Of a stretch of 26,936 nt of DNA, positions 1 through 8,475 are shown piece by piece. The stretch comes from Gemmatimonadota bacterium (GTDB taxonomy: Bacteria > Latescibacterota > UBA2968 > UBA8231). How positions within the stretch are numbered: the stretch's first letter is position 1; the number at the start of each line of letters is the position of its first letter. A model generated the notes under the pieces. It did no database searches and was not told where the DNA came from. It saw only the letters and a list, made by a program, of their open reading frames with translations. The translations under genes were made by a program, and so were the position numbers. The stretch spans positions 1 through 26,936 of the forward strand of contig VXOR01000027.1 in NCBI GenBank assembly GCA_009840005.1. Reading direction: 5' to 3'.

Positions 1-38
1 TGGAGAGCCTGCACCATTTCAAGACCCTAACACCGCTT

Positions 39-473
39 TCATGCAACAACGCCCCTCGGCGTCGTATTTCGCCGCACGAAATCCCAAGCCTGATCGACTA
101 GCCCTGATTCGACTAGGGAACTGTCTTGGGCACAGAGTGGAACCAATGGTCCCTTCAGGTACTCATCGGCACGGACCGCGTGAGCTGAACTCGCGCCAGA
201 ATAGCATATAGCACGGATGCCCGATTGAGGAAGAAACCGCTTGGGATTCTTCCCGAACAGCAACATCCCGTCGATGGTCGCAGTCATTTGCTCGTGAGAG
301 GTCGTCGCCAGTCTCAGATGCAATAGCAACGTCCACCACTCGTCAACTTCATTCTCGCCGGGAGCATGGCCGCCTAAGACGCGGACGAAGTAGTCCCGCA
401 AGCGGCGCAGGTCGAAGATGTCGGTGGTGGCGTCCAGCACCATCTTGTCGTCTTTGAGTATCGGCTTTTTCAT
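39..473 (-). pseudogene. Fragment of an AlbA_2/RecG-like ATP-binding protein
   Basis: The 144 codons match the middle of Schlafen/AlbA_2-type ATP-binding proteins (often annotated as ATP-dependent helicase or transcriptional regulator). The best landmark is the block MLLFGKNPKRFLPQSGIRA at about residues 70-88, followed by a LKGPLVPL segment and a LVDQAWDFVRRNT segment. The N-terminal AlbA_2 domain (roughly 150-200 residues in full-length relatives) is absent. The reading frame stops right after VRRNT, where relatives continue into the GHKL-like ATP-binding part. So both ends are missing. The ATG overlaps the stop of the upstream DUF3883 piece in an ATGA arrangement, so it could still be translationally coupled. 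Such proteins commonly sit beside SNF2/DUF3883 helicases in defence islands. Family assignment is from memory of conserved blocks, and no activity is expected from the fragment. Confidence 0.6.
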
Positions 474-1699
474 AATCCGCTCTTCTCTCCGTAGTGCCCT
501 TCGTCTTCCCGAACTTCCATCGGCCTAGTCATCGCGTTCACGTCCAGCCAGTAATGCTGCACCTTAATGACCTCGTGCCACGGGAACTGGGCTGGGTCTT
601 TGATCGGCTCTTGAAGCTCCGGAGCATTAGCGCAGTTGGTCACCACGTAGAGCCAGTAGCAATCGCGGCGATCCTCGGCGACGCGACGCTCATTGGGCGT
701 CAGTAGAATGCTGCCAGTGGCAGCGGCGAGACCTTTTATCTCGATCAGACGCAACTCGCCGGACGCTGGATCGAGGCTGGTTATATCGTAGCCAACATTT
801 TTCTCGTGGACATCTTTGACCTGACGACCTTGCGCGGTCTCGTACTCCATGACCACCCGCATCGCCGTCATCTCGGTTTCGGGATGTGGACGCAAGCGCC
901 GGACATCGAGGGTCTCGCGTTCGGGATGAGGTAGGATCAAGACACTGGCGAGCCGCTCGACTCCCTGCAAGGTCAGCGCCCGCTGCCGCTCGAACTCTTC
1001 GCGCCGACGGTCGCGGCGTGTCATCATCTCGGCATGGCGGGCTTCGGCCTGTGCCAAACGGCCCTCAGCACCGATTACATTGTTATCCCTCTCCTCGGCG
1101 GCGCGGCCAATCTCCTCATCGGCCCGCTGTATAACCTCGGTCAAGGACAATTCGACGTGATCGGCAATGCGCTCGACTTCGGCCAGACGCTCGGCGCGAA
1201 CCTCGTTGATAAAAGGTGCCAAGGCGTTTTCGTTGAGCCAAGCGGTCGCTTCTGGTAAAGCAGCTACCGGCGGCAGGTCACCCGGAACAGTAGTGGAACT
1301 GAGATTGCCAAGAACATCCGGCTCGCGGAGACAGGGAGAGCCACCATCCGTCAGCTCCACGGTGAACAACCGTTCGTGAATCACCTTTCCAAGGCCATCC
1401 ACGACCCGCGCCCGATAGAAGTCGAGGCGCGCCGGTGCTGCGTGCGCTAGGGAATGGAAACAGGCCCCCTTGGCAAAGGTGTCTTGGCCGAGATTGAGAC
1501 TGTGCCGGCGCAGGGCCTCGAACAGGGGATGGCCTGGGGTCACCCATTCGAGGTTGTGCTGCTCTGCGGTGTCGCGGTCCGTTGACAAGCGCGGATAGCG
1601 AATCGCTAGCTCCGAGAGTTTCCAGTCAAGATTGTGCTCGTATTCTTTCAACTTGGACGGCGTTCGCCCTGGATCGAAGGTATGCGTCAAGTGGCCCAC
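470..1699 (-). pseudogene. C-terminal piece of a broken SNF2-type helicase, with DUF3883 domain
   Basis: This 409-codon piece carries the part of a DUF3883 helicase that follows the motor. It has a GHPLFEAL block (about residues 56-63), a long charged coiled-coil-like stretch (about 160-245), and a C-terminal DUF3883 domain (about 275-385). The DUF3883 domain shows GYDITS and LRLIEIKG, a pattern reminiscent of PD-(D/E)xK nuclease cores. The annotated GTG start is not a real gene start: the frame stays open upstream to about 1790, with helicase-like sequence (ETIARFIAEC), and overlaps the end of the preceding piece in another frame. All motifs of the second RecA lobe are absent between the two pieces. 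The C-terminus looks complete and overlaps the next gene fragment by 4 bases. It may be expressed as a separate polypeptide, but is best read as a pseudogene segment. Confidence 0.7.
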
Positions 1700-1704
1700 C
1701 GGCT

Positions 1705-2130
1705 TCAGAGTTGGGGCCGCGTGTTGGGCGCACTCCGCGATGAAGCGCGCAATGGTCTCCGAGCACGCGGGTCGTCGTCCTGTGCTGCGGCGCGGGCACT
1801 CTGCCGTTTCACAAACCGCGTGACGTTTTGGTAAAGCTCGAACTCAGCACCTTCAATGGCGAACTCAGCGGTGTGCGGGATGCGTTTCGTAAAAACCGGC
1901 TTCGCAGCCCATGTCCCGTCTGTCTGGCGCTCCGGGAAGTACACCATCGCCTCCTTGGTGCGCCGCAGGTAGAAGGGTGCTCGCCTCCGTTCCATGGCCT
2001 CGCGTATTGAACTCACGTCGGCGTAGGCGTCGCGGTCGAGCAGTTGCAGGAATAGCGTGAAATTCTGCGGGTCTCCCTTGTGGGGCGTAGCAGTCAGCAG
2101 CAGCACATGATCGGCACTATCGCGCAGCAA
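1705..2130 (-). pseudogene. Middle piece of the broken SNF2-type helicase (motif III region)
   Basis: This piece follows the previous segment in the same frame after a single TAA codon. It contains helicase motif III (LLLTATPHKGDP, about residues 10-21) and the FYLRRTKE block (about 53-60) typical of SNF2/DUF3883 proteins. It ends in a run of low-similarity residues (about 124-141, RRPLRASS onward) that reads as out-of-frame translation. The TTG at its first codon is an internal leucine codon, not a credible start. A shift of one base near 1770-1790 joins it to the frame of the DUF3883 piece, but the sequence resumes beyond the helicase C-terminal lobe, so several hundred codons are missing. 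Confidence 0.7.
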
Positions 2131-2898
2131 TTATCCGAGTCGGTAGCGCTGGCTCTTGTGGGTCTCGTCCCGCGCTGACATGCGATGCGCTTCGTCGATA
2201 ATCACCAAATCCCAATGCACCTGTTGCAGGCCGGGCAAGATCTCGGTGCGCTTGGCGAGGTCGAGCGAGGTGATGATCTGTTTTTGCTCTAGCCACTGGT
2301 TGACACCGAATTGATCGCGGATGTCGCTGCCCTTCATCACTAGGAACTTCTCGTCGAACTTTTCCTTGAGTTCGCGCTGCCACTGAAATGTCAGATTCGC
2401 AGGGCAGACGACGAGCACCCGTTCGATGAGGCCCCGGAGCTTGAGCTCGCGGATCAAGAGGCCGGCCATGATGGTCTTGCCCGCACCTGCGTCGTCGGCG
2501 AGCAAGAAGCGCACACTGGGCAGCTTGAGGAGGTGTTCGTACACCGCTTCGAGCTGATGTGGCAGCGGATCGACGCGCGAGATGGAAAGTCCGAAATAGG
2601 GATCGAACTCGTAGGCAATGCCGAGCGCATAAGCCTGGAGGCCGATTCGCAAAAGCTGCCCGTCGCCGTCGTAGGAAAGAGCCGCGTCGGCGATGATCAG
2701 GTTGGAAATATCAGCGGAAGAGAGCGTGACCTGACGGAACTGCTCGGACCGTTGGCCGACGAGGCCCGCCTCTAGGTAATCAGTACCGTTTGCGCGAACG
2801 GTCACCACTCGCATCGGCTCGCTAAACAGCGGGCCGGTCAGTATCTGTCCTTCGCGGATGGTGGATTCAACTATCATTTCACCACGCAAAAAGCTCAC
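2131..2898 (-). pseudogene. N-terminal piece of the broken SNF2-type helicase (RecA lobe 1)
   Basis: This is the first RecA lobe of a superfamily 2 SNF2-like helicase. Walker A appears as DDAGAGKT (about residues 135-142), motif Ia as VLVVCPANLTFQWQ (about 162-175), and motif II as DEAH in LVIIDEAHRMS. It ends at SQRYRLG followed by TAA, then resumes in the same frame with LLRDSADH, so one sense codon (probably GAA or CAA) became a stop. The GTG start at 2898 has a GGAG four bases ahead and lies 20 bases inside the upstream gene. An ATG at 2877 is an alternative that fits the family N-terminus (IREGQILTGPLF) equally well. DUF3883 helicases of this type are usual members of anti-phage islands, but this copy lacks motifs IV-VI anywhere downstream. 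Confidence 0.7.
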
Positions 2899-3991
2899 CC
2901 ATCTCCATCGTCAGTTCTCGCCCCTGACCGCCGTCCTCGCGCACTAGGAGCTGGCCCTCGGAATATTCGACATCGGCGACGCCGGCGAAGTCGGAGGGAA
3001 TCTCCATGAGAAAGTTGGCGTAGGTGAAAACTTGGGTCTCGTCGGCGTCGATGTAGTGAAAGAGGTAGCGGCCGAAAATCTGGCCCTTTTCCAACAACAC
3101 TGGGCTAGGTTGGTGTAGGCCCGTAGTGCCAAACTCCAAGCCGCGGGCAAAAGGCTTGCCATCGCGGACGTGCCGCCAGGCGTCGAACCAAGGGTATTCC
3201 TCCTCCGGCCAGATGTAGCCAATAAGGAGTCCTTTGCTGGCGTTGATAGCGGTGGTCCAGCCGTATTCTTCCTCGATTATGTACGAAACGACCGCTGGTG
3301 AAGCGTCATCCGTCAAATAGCGAATATCGACCTCGGTGCCGTCCTTTTTGAGTGCGGAAGGCCAGCGCACCTCTGGCTCTTCGGGCGTCGGCATGGGCGT
3401 TTCCTGCATAAAGCCGCGCGTGCCGTTGGCATCGACGCGGGTGCTCTCGTCCAAAAAGGGCGGCCCAATGGTCGGGTGCTGGACGATGTTGTACACGCGG
3501 CCCAAGTGGCGAGTATTGGTAACGGCCTCGGCGACCGCAAAGACGGCCTGATTCTGAGCCATGCGAATCGAACGCGAGACCTTGAGGCCGGCCAAAGGCA
3601 GCTCGGCCGACATTTGGGCCACGAGGTGGTCGTTTTCTGTGTGGACGTCCTCATCTACGGTCCACCACACGCGCGTGGCCTCGCCGTGCCAGCCCATGCC
3701 GTGGGCCTGCTCGGCTTCGGTGGCCGGCCCCCAGCGATCGAGGCAGAGGAAGTGCCCCATGGAGCGCGGCTCTATGGGCGGTGCTTGGTCGGGGGTATCG
3801 CCGAAAGACCACGAATCCCATTGCAGGGGGTTGAGCGGATTGCTTTTGAGGTGGAAGTCGGAAATGGAGCCGCCGCCTAAATCGACGACGAGCATGGCTG
3901 CTTGGCCGTCGAGCACGAGGCGGGGGCGGTCTTCGGCCGTGCTATGCGAGGCCGTCCAGAGGAAAGCGACGAGGAAGAGGGTCCATCTCAT
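2879..3991 (-). CDS. Secreted galactose-mutarotase-like protein of unknown function
   Basis: This 370-residue protein begins with a signal peptide (MRWTLFLVAFLWTASHSTA, likely cleaved before E20). The mature part looks beta-rich and starts with a LVVDLGGGSISDF pattern. It contains GHFLCLDRWGP and GMGWHGEA near residues 80-105, and a later TTGLHQPSP segment. This layout resembles the galactose mutarotase/aldose 1-epimerase fold found in many carbohydrate-handling proteins. Catalytic residues cannot be assigned with confidence. The start is supported by GAAGGAG 12 bases upstream. It is transcribed away from the TPR/FG-GAP run across a 97-base gap. Its stop is one base from an ATG of the helicase remnant, an odd neighbour for a secreted protein. 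It could bind or isomerise a sugar in the periplasm; that is inference. Confidence 0.6.
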   Translation of the reverse strand: MRWTLFLVAFLWTASHSTAEDRPRLVLDGQAAMLVVDLGGGSISDFHLKSNPLNPLQWDSWSFGDTPDQAPPIEPRSMGHFLCLDRWGPATEAEQAHGMGWHGEATRVWWTVDEDVHTENDHLVAQMSAELPLAGLKVSRSIRMAQNQAVFAVAEAVTNTRHLGRVYNIVQHPTIGPPFLDESTRVDANGTRGFMQETPMPTPEEPEVRWPSALKKDGTEVDIRYLTDDASPAVVSYIIEEEYGWTTAINASKGLLIGYIWPEEEYPWFDAWRHVRDGKPFARGLEFGTTGLHQPSPVLLEKGQIFGRYLFHYIDADETQVFTYANFLMEIPSDFAGVADVEYSEGQLLVREDGGQGRELTMEMGELFAW

Positions 3992-4050
3992 TACAGGTGC
4001 TCCTTCTATTGGTGAGAGATGTCAAAAGAGACGTAACAACGTACTAGAAA

Positions 4051-4079
4051 TTGACAGCAGGCAAAAGACGGCGGATGTT
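4051..4079 (+). promoter_or_regulatory. Possible sigma-70 promoter for the TPR/FG-GAP gene run
   Basis: A perfect TTGACA (4051-4056) is followed after 17 bases by GATGTT (4074-4079), a weak -10 with 3 of 6 consensus bases. Transcription would start only a few bases before the ATG at 4089, giving an almost leaderless message. This would fit the lack of a good ribosome binding site there. It is a pattern match only. Confidence 0.25.
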
Positions 4080-4088
4080 GTTTCTGCT

Positions 4089-6179
4089 ATGAGAATTCTT
4101 CTGGTCACTACCCTTTCTATCCTCGTCCTAAGCGGCTGCCAAGAGCCGACTGGCCGCTCCGAGGCGTTCCTCCAGTCGTACCACCGGGGATTGGACTTGC
4201 TGGAGCGCTACCGGCTCAGGGCAGCCGAGCGCGCCTTTGCGCATTGCGTTCGGCTGGAACCGGAGGCTGCCGAGGGCTACTGGCAGCTAGGAAGGGTGCG
4301 ACTCGTACAGGGACGGATAGAAGAAGGCGTGGGGTTGCTGGAACAGGCGGCGAGCCTGGACCCTGAATTAACAGCGGCGCGGTCTTTGGTGTTGGAGACG
4401 TTTTTGGGGCGGGGGAAAGAGGCGCTGGAAGAGGGGCAGTTCGCGCAGGCGGAAAAGTATTTGCAGCGGGCATTGGCCGCCGACCCCGAGGGATATGAAT
4501 CGCTGTACTGGGCGGCGGTTGCCGCGCTGTGGCAGGAGGATTACGCCCGCGCTGATTCGATCTTGCAACAGGCCGTGGCGTTGCATCCCGAGCCGCTGGA
4601 GTTGCGCTGGCACCGGAAATGGTTGCAGGAGGCCTTGGGGCGGTCGGTGACCGGAGCATTTGTCGACGCCGTGCCGCAGGGAACCATCAGCGGGCGGTTT
4701 AGCGAGGTCGGGGCCGAGGCCGGAGTCGACAAATTCGACGGTGGCCGCGCCAGTGCTTGGGCCGACTACGACGAGGACGGAGACCTCGACTTGGTCGTCA
4801 TCGGCCATCCAGCGCTGGCGTACTTCCGCAACGATGGCGTGCGCTTTGTCGATCAGACGCAGGCCGCTGAATTGGTACTACCCGAAGGTGGAATTGGGGT
4901 GCAGACGGCTGACTACGACAACGATGGAGACGCCGATGTGTACGTGACGCGCGACGGATGGTTTGGCGGCGGCGTGAATGTGCTCTTCCAAAACGACGGC
5001 CGGGGCGTCTTTGCCGATGTGACGGAAGCGTCCGGCACGGGCGATCCGGGGTCGAGCTTTTGCGCGGCGTGGAGCGATTTTGATCGCGACGGATATCTCG
5101 ACATGTACGTGGCCAATGGCACGGGCGCGACCGGGGACTCGACCAATGTGCTCTATCGCAACCAAGGCGACGGAACTTTTGTCGGTGTGGCAGAAGCCGC
5201 TGGGGTGGCGCACAAGGGGCAGGCGTTGAGCACGGCGTGGGGCGACTTTGACGGCGATGGCTGGCCTGATCTGTACGCATGCAATTTCACCGAGCCGAAT
5301 GTGCTTTTTCGCAATCGGGGTGATGGTGTGTTTGCCGATGTGACGGAAGCGTCCGGTGTAGGTGCCGAGTACATCGATGGCTTTATAACATTCGTCCTTG
5401 ATTACGACAACGACGGTGCGCTGGACATCTTCGTGGGCAACTGGAGTCAGTACCCGGTGGTGCTGGCCGATCGGGTCGCTGGAAAATCGACGAGCGAGCG
5501 GGACCGACCAGTGCTTTTTCGCAACAAGGGCGACGGCACCTTTGCCGATGTGACGGAAGCTGCCGGGCTTGGGAGAGCGCTGGGCACGATGAGTGGCGTT
5601 CCCGGCGATGTGGATAACGACGGCTGGGTAGATATCTACCTCGGCAACGGCGGGCCGCAGATGGGCCGACGCGAGCCGGATGTACTTTTCCGCAATCGAG
5701 GCGATGGCACCTTTGTTGATGCGACCGAAGCTGCCGGGCTGGGGCACTTGGGCAAATCGCACGGCGTGACCTTTGCCGACTACGACCGCGACGGCGATCT
5801 CGACCTGTACGCGCCGGTGGGCGGTGCCCAACCAGGCGACCAGTGGCCCAACGCGTTCTACCGCAGCGAGGGCTTTGGCAATCACTACTTGGTGCTGGAG
5901 TTGGAAGGGGTCGAGAGCAATCGCGATGGAATCGGTGCTAAGGTGTGGGTGTATGCTGACGATCTGATGCAATACCAGGAAGTGGCTTCTGGATACAGTT
6001 TTGGCAACAGCAACAGCTTGGAATTGGAATTTGGTTTGGGGCAACGGGTGCGGGCCGACCGCATCGAGGTGGCGTGGCCTAGTGGACAGGTCGATGAGTA
6101 TTGGGACGTTGAGGCCGACCAGCACTTGTTGCTCAGGGAAGGCTTCGACCTGAGCTCAGTCGAAGGGGAGACGCGGTGA
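4089..6179 (+). CDS. TPR / FG-GAP (VCBS) / ASPIC-UnbV lipoprotein
   Basis: The 696-residue protein starts with a lipoprotein signal ending in LSGC (Cys17), so it should be membrane-anchored and exposed outside the cytoplasm. Residues about 25-175 form TPR-type helical repeats (for example AAERAFAHCVRLEPEAAEGY). Residues about 200-590 hold FG-GAP/VCBS beta-propeller-type repeats with seven calcium-loop motifs of the DxDxDGxxD kind near residues 226, 275, 331, 387, 438, 507 and 564. Residues about 598-684 form an ASPIC/UnbV domain (GIGAKVWVY, LEFGLG, IEVAWPSG). This architecture is known from CRTAC1-like secreted proteins, presumed to mediate binding; no enzymatic role is known to me. The start was chosen because it gives the lipobox; the frame is open upstream but shows no signal. 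The stop overlaps the next start (GTGA). Confidence 0.85.
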   Translation: MRILLVTTLSILVLSGCQEPTGRSEAFLQSYHRGLDLLERYRLRAAERAFAHCVRLEPEAAEGYWQLGRVRLVQGRIEEGVGLLEQAASLDPELTAARSLVLETFLGRGKEALEEGQFAQAEKYLQRALAADPEGYESLYWAAVAALWQEDYARADSILQQAVALHPEPLELRWHRKWLQEALGRSVTGAFVDAVPQGTISGRFSEVGAEAGVDKFDGGRASAWADYDEDGDLDLVVIGHPALAYFRNDGVRFVDQTQAAELVLPEGGIGVQTADYDNDGDADVYVTRDGWFGGGVNVLFQNDGRGVFADVTEASGTGDPGSSFCAAWSDFDRDGYLDMYVANGTGATGDSTNVLYRNQGDGTFVGVAEAAGVAHKGQALSTAWGDFDGDGWPDLYACNFTEPNVLFRNRGDGVFADVTEASGVGAEYIDGFITFVLDYDNDGALDIFVGNWSQYPVVLADRVAGKSTSERDRPVLFRNKGDGTFADVTEAAGLGRALGTMSGVPGDVDNDGWVDIYLGNGGPQMGRREPDVLFRNRGDGTFVDATEAAGLGHLGKSHGVTFADYDRDGDLDLYAPVGGAQPGDQWPNAFYRSEGFGNHYLVLELEGVESNRDGIGAKVWVYADDLMQYQEVASGYSFGNSNSLELEFGLGQRVRADRIEVAWPSGQVDEYWDVEADQHLLLREGFDLSSVEGETR
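5011..5566 (+). repeat. Internal near-identical DNA repeats within the FG-GAP region
   Basis: The 25-base block beginning TTGCCGATGTGACGGAAG occurs identically at 5011-5035 and 5332-5356, and with two changes at 5542-5566. It encodes FADVTEASG or FADVTEAAG. The spacings, 321 and 210 bases, are whole numbers of codons. A related, more diverged copy encoding FVDATEAAG follows near 5710-5740. Near-identity at DNA level suggests fairly recent repeat duplication or conversion among propeller units. Confidence 0.7.
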
Positions 6180-7609
6180 GGGGGCTGACTGTAATCGCGC
6201 TGTTGTTGGCTGGGTGCGCCGAGCCGGATGCGCCGACCGCGCATCGCCAGGTGCAGGAGCTGATTGGTGGCCGACCGCTACGGAGCTTGAGCCAGGCGGA
6301 GTTAGCGCAGGCTGAACGTCTAGTAGCGCAGGCGCGGGCACTCGATCCCGAGCTGCACGAGGCGACCTTTACCTTGGCCGCGCTCTACGCGGCGCGCGGT
6401 GCGTACGAGGACGCGACCGCGCTCTATCGCAGCCTAGTGGAGGCGCGTCCCGACGACGGGCGAGCCTATGCCGAACTGGGGCTTAGTCTAGCCGCCCAGG
6501 GACGCTATAGCGGCGCACTGCGCGCCTATCAGGATGCCGTGCGCCGAGGCGAAAAGTCGGCGCTGATTTACGCGCGGCTGGGCCACGCCTATCAGGCGCT
6601 CGGCCACTTGCAAGAAAATCTCCACGCGGCGCAGGCAGCCTATCGCGCATCTCTACAGCTTGCGCCCGCGCAGGCAGAGGTGAGTTACCAGCTAGCGCGA
6701 GTAGAGGCGCGGTTGGGGCGGGACGCGGAGGCGCGCACACTGATGGAGCAGGCTCTCGCTAGTGCGCCCGAAGACACTGGGATCCGGGCCGACCTCGCTG
6801 CGCTCTACAGAGAGGCAGGGCAACGGGAACTGGCCCGTGCCGCGCTCGTCGAGGGCTTCGACGGCTCGGCTGAGCTCGCCGAACGCCTGAGCTCAGCCGA
6901 AGGTTTGGCCGCACGCGCAGGGGATGGTGAGGAAGCCGTCTTGCACTACGAACTGGGGCGGCTGTTCTGGGAAGAAGGGGATGGTGCCGGGGCACTGGTG
7001 CAGTTTGAACGGGCGCGGATCGCCGATCCCGACCTATACCCGGTTTATCGCTATCTCGGTTTGATCCACAGCGCGGAGGGGCGGCTGGACTCGGCACTCG
7101 TCGCATTTGCCGAGTTGGCCAACCGACAGCCCGGCGATGCGGCCGTCCAAGTAAGCATCGGCATTGTCCACAGCCGCACGGGCGCGCTCGACGCGGCGGA
7201 AGAGGCGTTCAAGGCGGCGATCGAGTTGGGCGGCGTGCAAGGGGACGCGGCTTTGAAGTTGGGCGGGCTGTACGTGCATCAGCGGCGGTTGCGGGCGGCC
7301 GTACAGGTGTTCAAAGAAGGCACGGTTGCGCATCCGCAGCACGCCGAACTTTTCGCGTCCTTGGGCGATGTTTATCGGCAGTTGGGCTTGCTCGCCGCGG
7401 CTGTGCAGGCCGGTGAGGAGGCCGTGCGGCTCGAACCCGAGCGGGCGCTGTGGCGCTTTCACCTCGCCTCGACCTACGAGCGATTAGATCCCGACCAAGC
7501 GCGAGCCGAGTGGCGGGCGTACGCATCTTTGGCAGAAGACGACGCGAGCGAGGTGCAGCGGTTGGCCCACGCACGCTCGCGTTTGCAAACCTTGCAACAG
7601 GAGGAATGA
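6176..7609 (+). CDS. TPR-repeat lipoprotein
   Basis: The 477-residue product begins with a short lipoprotein signal, LLAGC at residues 10-14 with Cys14 as the lipidation site. It is then almost entirely tetratricopeptide repeats (from about residue 45 to 460), such as EATFTLAALYAARGAYEDAT and PVYRYLGLIHSAEGRLDSAL. TPR arrays bind other proteins, so this is likely a scaffold or partner for the neighbouring FG-GAP proteins. No catalytic domain is visible. The start is GTG overlapping the TGA of the upstream gene, with GGGGAG a few bases before it. The choice is supported by the lipobox directly behind it. The stop overlaps the start region of the HAD gene, so the genes are likely translated as one coupled unit. 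Confidence 0.8.
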   Translation: MRGLTVIALLLAGCAEPDAPTAHRQVQELIGGRPLRSLSQAELAQAERLVAQARALDPELHEATFTLAALYAARGAYEDATALYRSLVEARPDDGRAYAELGLSLAAQGRYSGALRAYQDAVRRGEKSALIYARLGHAYQALGHLQENLHAAQAAYRASLQLAPAQAEVSYQLARVEARLGRDAEARTLMEQALASAPEDTGIRADLAALYREAGQRELARAALVEGFDGSAELAERLSSAEGLAARAGDGEEAVLHYELGRLFWEEGDGAGALVQFERARIADPDLYPVYRYLGLIHSAEGRLDSALVAFAELANRQPGDAAVQVSIGIVHSRTGALDAAEEAFKAAIELGGVQGDAALKLGGLYVHQRRLRAAVQVFKEGTVAHPQHAELFASLGDVYRQLGLLAAAVQAGEEAVRLEPERALWRFHLASTYERLDPDQARAEWRAYASLAEDDASEVQRLAHARSRLQTLQQEE

Positions 7610-8475
7610 TGATCGACTTAGTGGCTTTTGACCTCGACGGTACAATACTCGACGCAGAAGGGCGGCTGGCAGCTTCGGCTGCGGCGACGCTCGAGGAGCT
7701 GATTGTGCGTGGCATCCCCATAGCCAGCGTCACTGGGCGCAGCATCCTGCGCATCCAACACCCTTTTGAGCCTCATCCAACACTGGCGCGGGCACTTTAC
7801 ATGGCTGGCTATAATGGCTCGGTGATTCTCGGGCCGGGAGAAGGAGCCGAGCGAGAGGTGCTGCACGAGGAAAGGTTGGACGAGGAGTCCTTTGCTCAAA
7901 TAGTTGAATACGGACGCGCCGAGGGGCTAAACCTGATGTACTGTCTATTTGAACGCACGGACGCGGGGATCGCCGAGGAGTACCGGCACGTCCGGCCCAT
8001 AGATCACCTCGAAGCGCTCAGAGGGCCGGGCATGGTGCTCGACGTCGATTTGTACGCGCGTTGCCAGAGCGGCGAGTTGGGCGTACCGCCCAAGCTCATG
8101 TTAGAGGTTGATCCGGCGCGGCGGGAGCAGCACATCGCCGACATCAAAGCGCTGTGCGGAGATCGAGTCTATATAGCGTGGGCGATTCCCGATCGGGTGG
8201 AATTTATGCGTCGGGGCGTGAATAAGGGCGTGGCTCTGCGGACGCTAACCGAGCGGATAGGAGGGAGTACGGATCGCGTCTTGGCGGTAGGGGACGCGGA
8301 CAACGACTTGCCCATGTTGCGCGCGGCGGGGACTGGGGTGTTACTGGGGAATGCAAAGGCTGAGGTACAGGCGGCCGTGGCCGGGGATGGGGTGCGGATT
8401 GGACCGAGTTTTGCCGAAGATGGATTTGCCAAAATGGTGCGGGAATACGCACTGGATGGACAGGAGCAGAAATGA
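7609..8475 (+). CDS. HAD-superfamily hydrolase, Cof-like sugar phosphatase type
   Basis: The 288-residue cytoplasmic protein carries the full HAD set. Motif I is FDLDGT with nucleophile Asp8 and Asp10, motif II is Thr42 in SVTGRS, motif III is Lys206 in VNKGVAL, and motif IV is GDADND with Asp229 and Asp233. A long insert between motifs II and III (about residues 80-195) fits a C2-type cap, as in Cof/sucrose-phosphatase-like enzymes that remove phosphate from sugar phosphates or other small metabolites. The substrate cannot be read from sequence. Two ATGs stand in tandem (7606 and 7609). The second was chosen because AGGAGG at 7599-7604 is only one base from the first. It is sandwiched between genes for exported proteins, which is unusual for a cytoplasmic phosphatase. 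Confidence 0.85.
   Translation: MIDLVAFDLDGTILDAEGRLAASAAATLEELIVRGIPIASVTGRSILRIQHPFEPHPTLARALYMAGYNGSVILGPGEGAEREVLHEERLDEESFAQIVEYGRAEGLNLMYCLFERTDAGIAEEYRHVRPIDHLEALRGPGMVLDVDLYARCQSGELGVPPKLMLEVDPARREQHIADIKALCGDRVYIAWAIPDRVEFMRRGVNKGVALRTLTERIGGSTDRVLAVGDADNDLPMLRAAGTGVLLGNAKAEVQAAVAGDGVRIGPSFAEDGFAKMVREYALDGQEQK

Noticed and set aside
470..2898. A complete DISARM-type or other named defence system
   Set aside because: Only one broken helicase and one fragment are present; no methyltransferase, DUF1998 or phospholipase-D partner is in the window.
3561..4088. Long in-frame extension upstream of the first FG-GAP lipoprotein
   Set aside because: It is antisense to the secreted mutarotase-like gene, shows no family features, and would hide the lipoprotein signal that starts at 4089.
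4878..6125. 415-codon open frame on the minus strand
   Set aside because: It is the mirror of the FG-GAP repeats; its repetitive composition (HIGK, AVVV) reflects the opposite strand, and no start signals or family blocks are seen.
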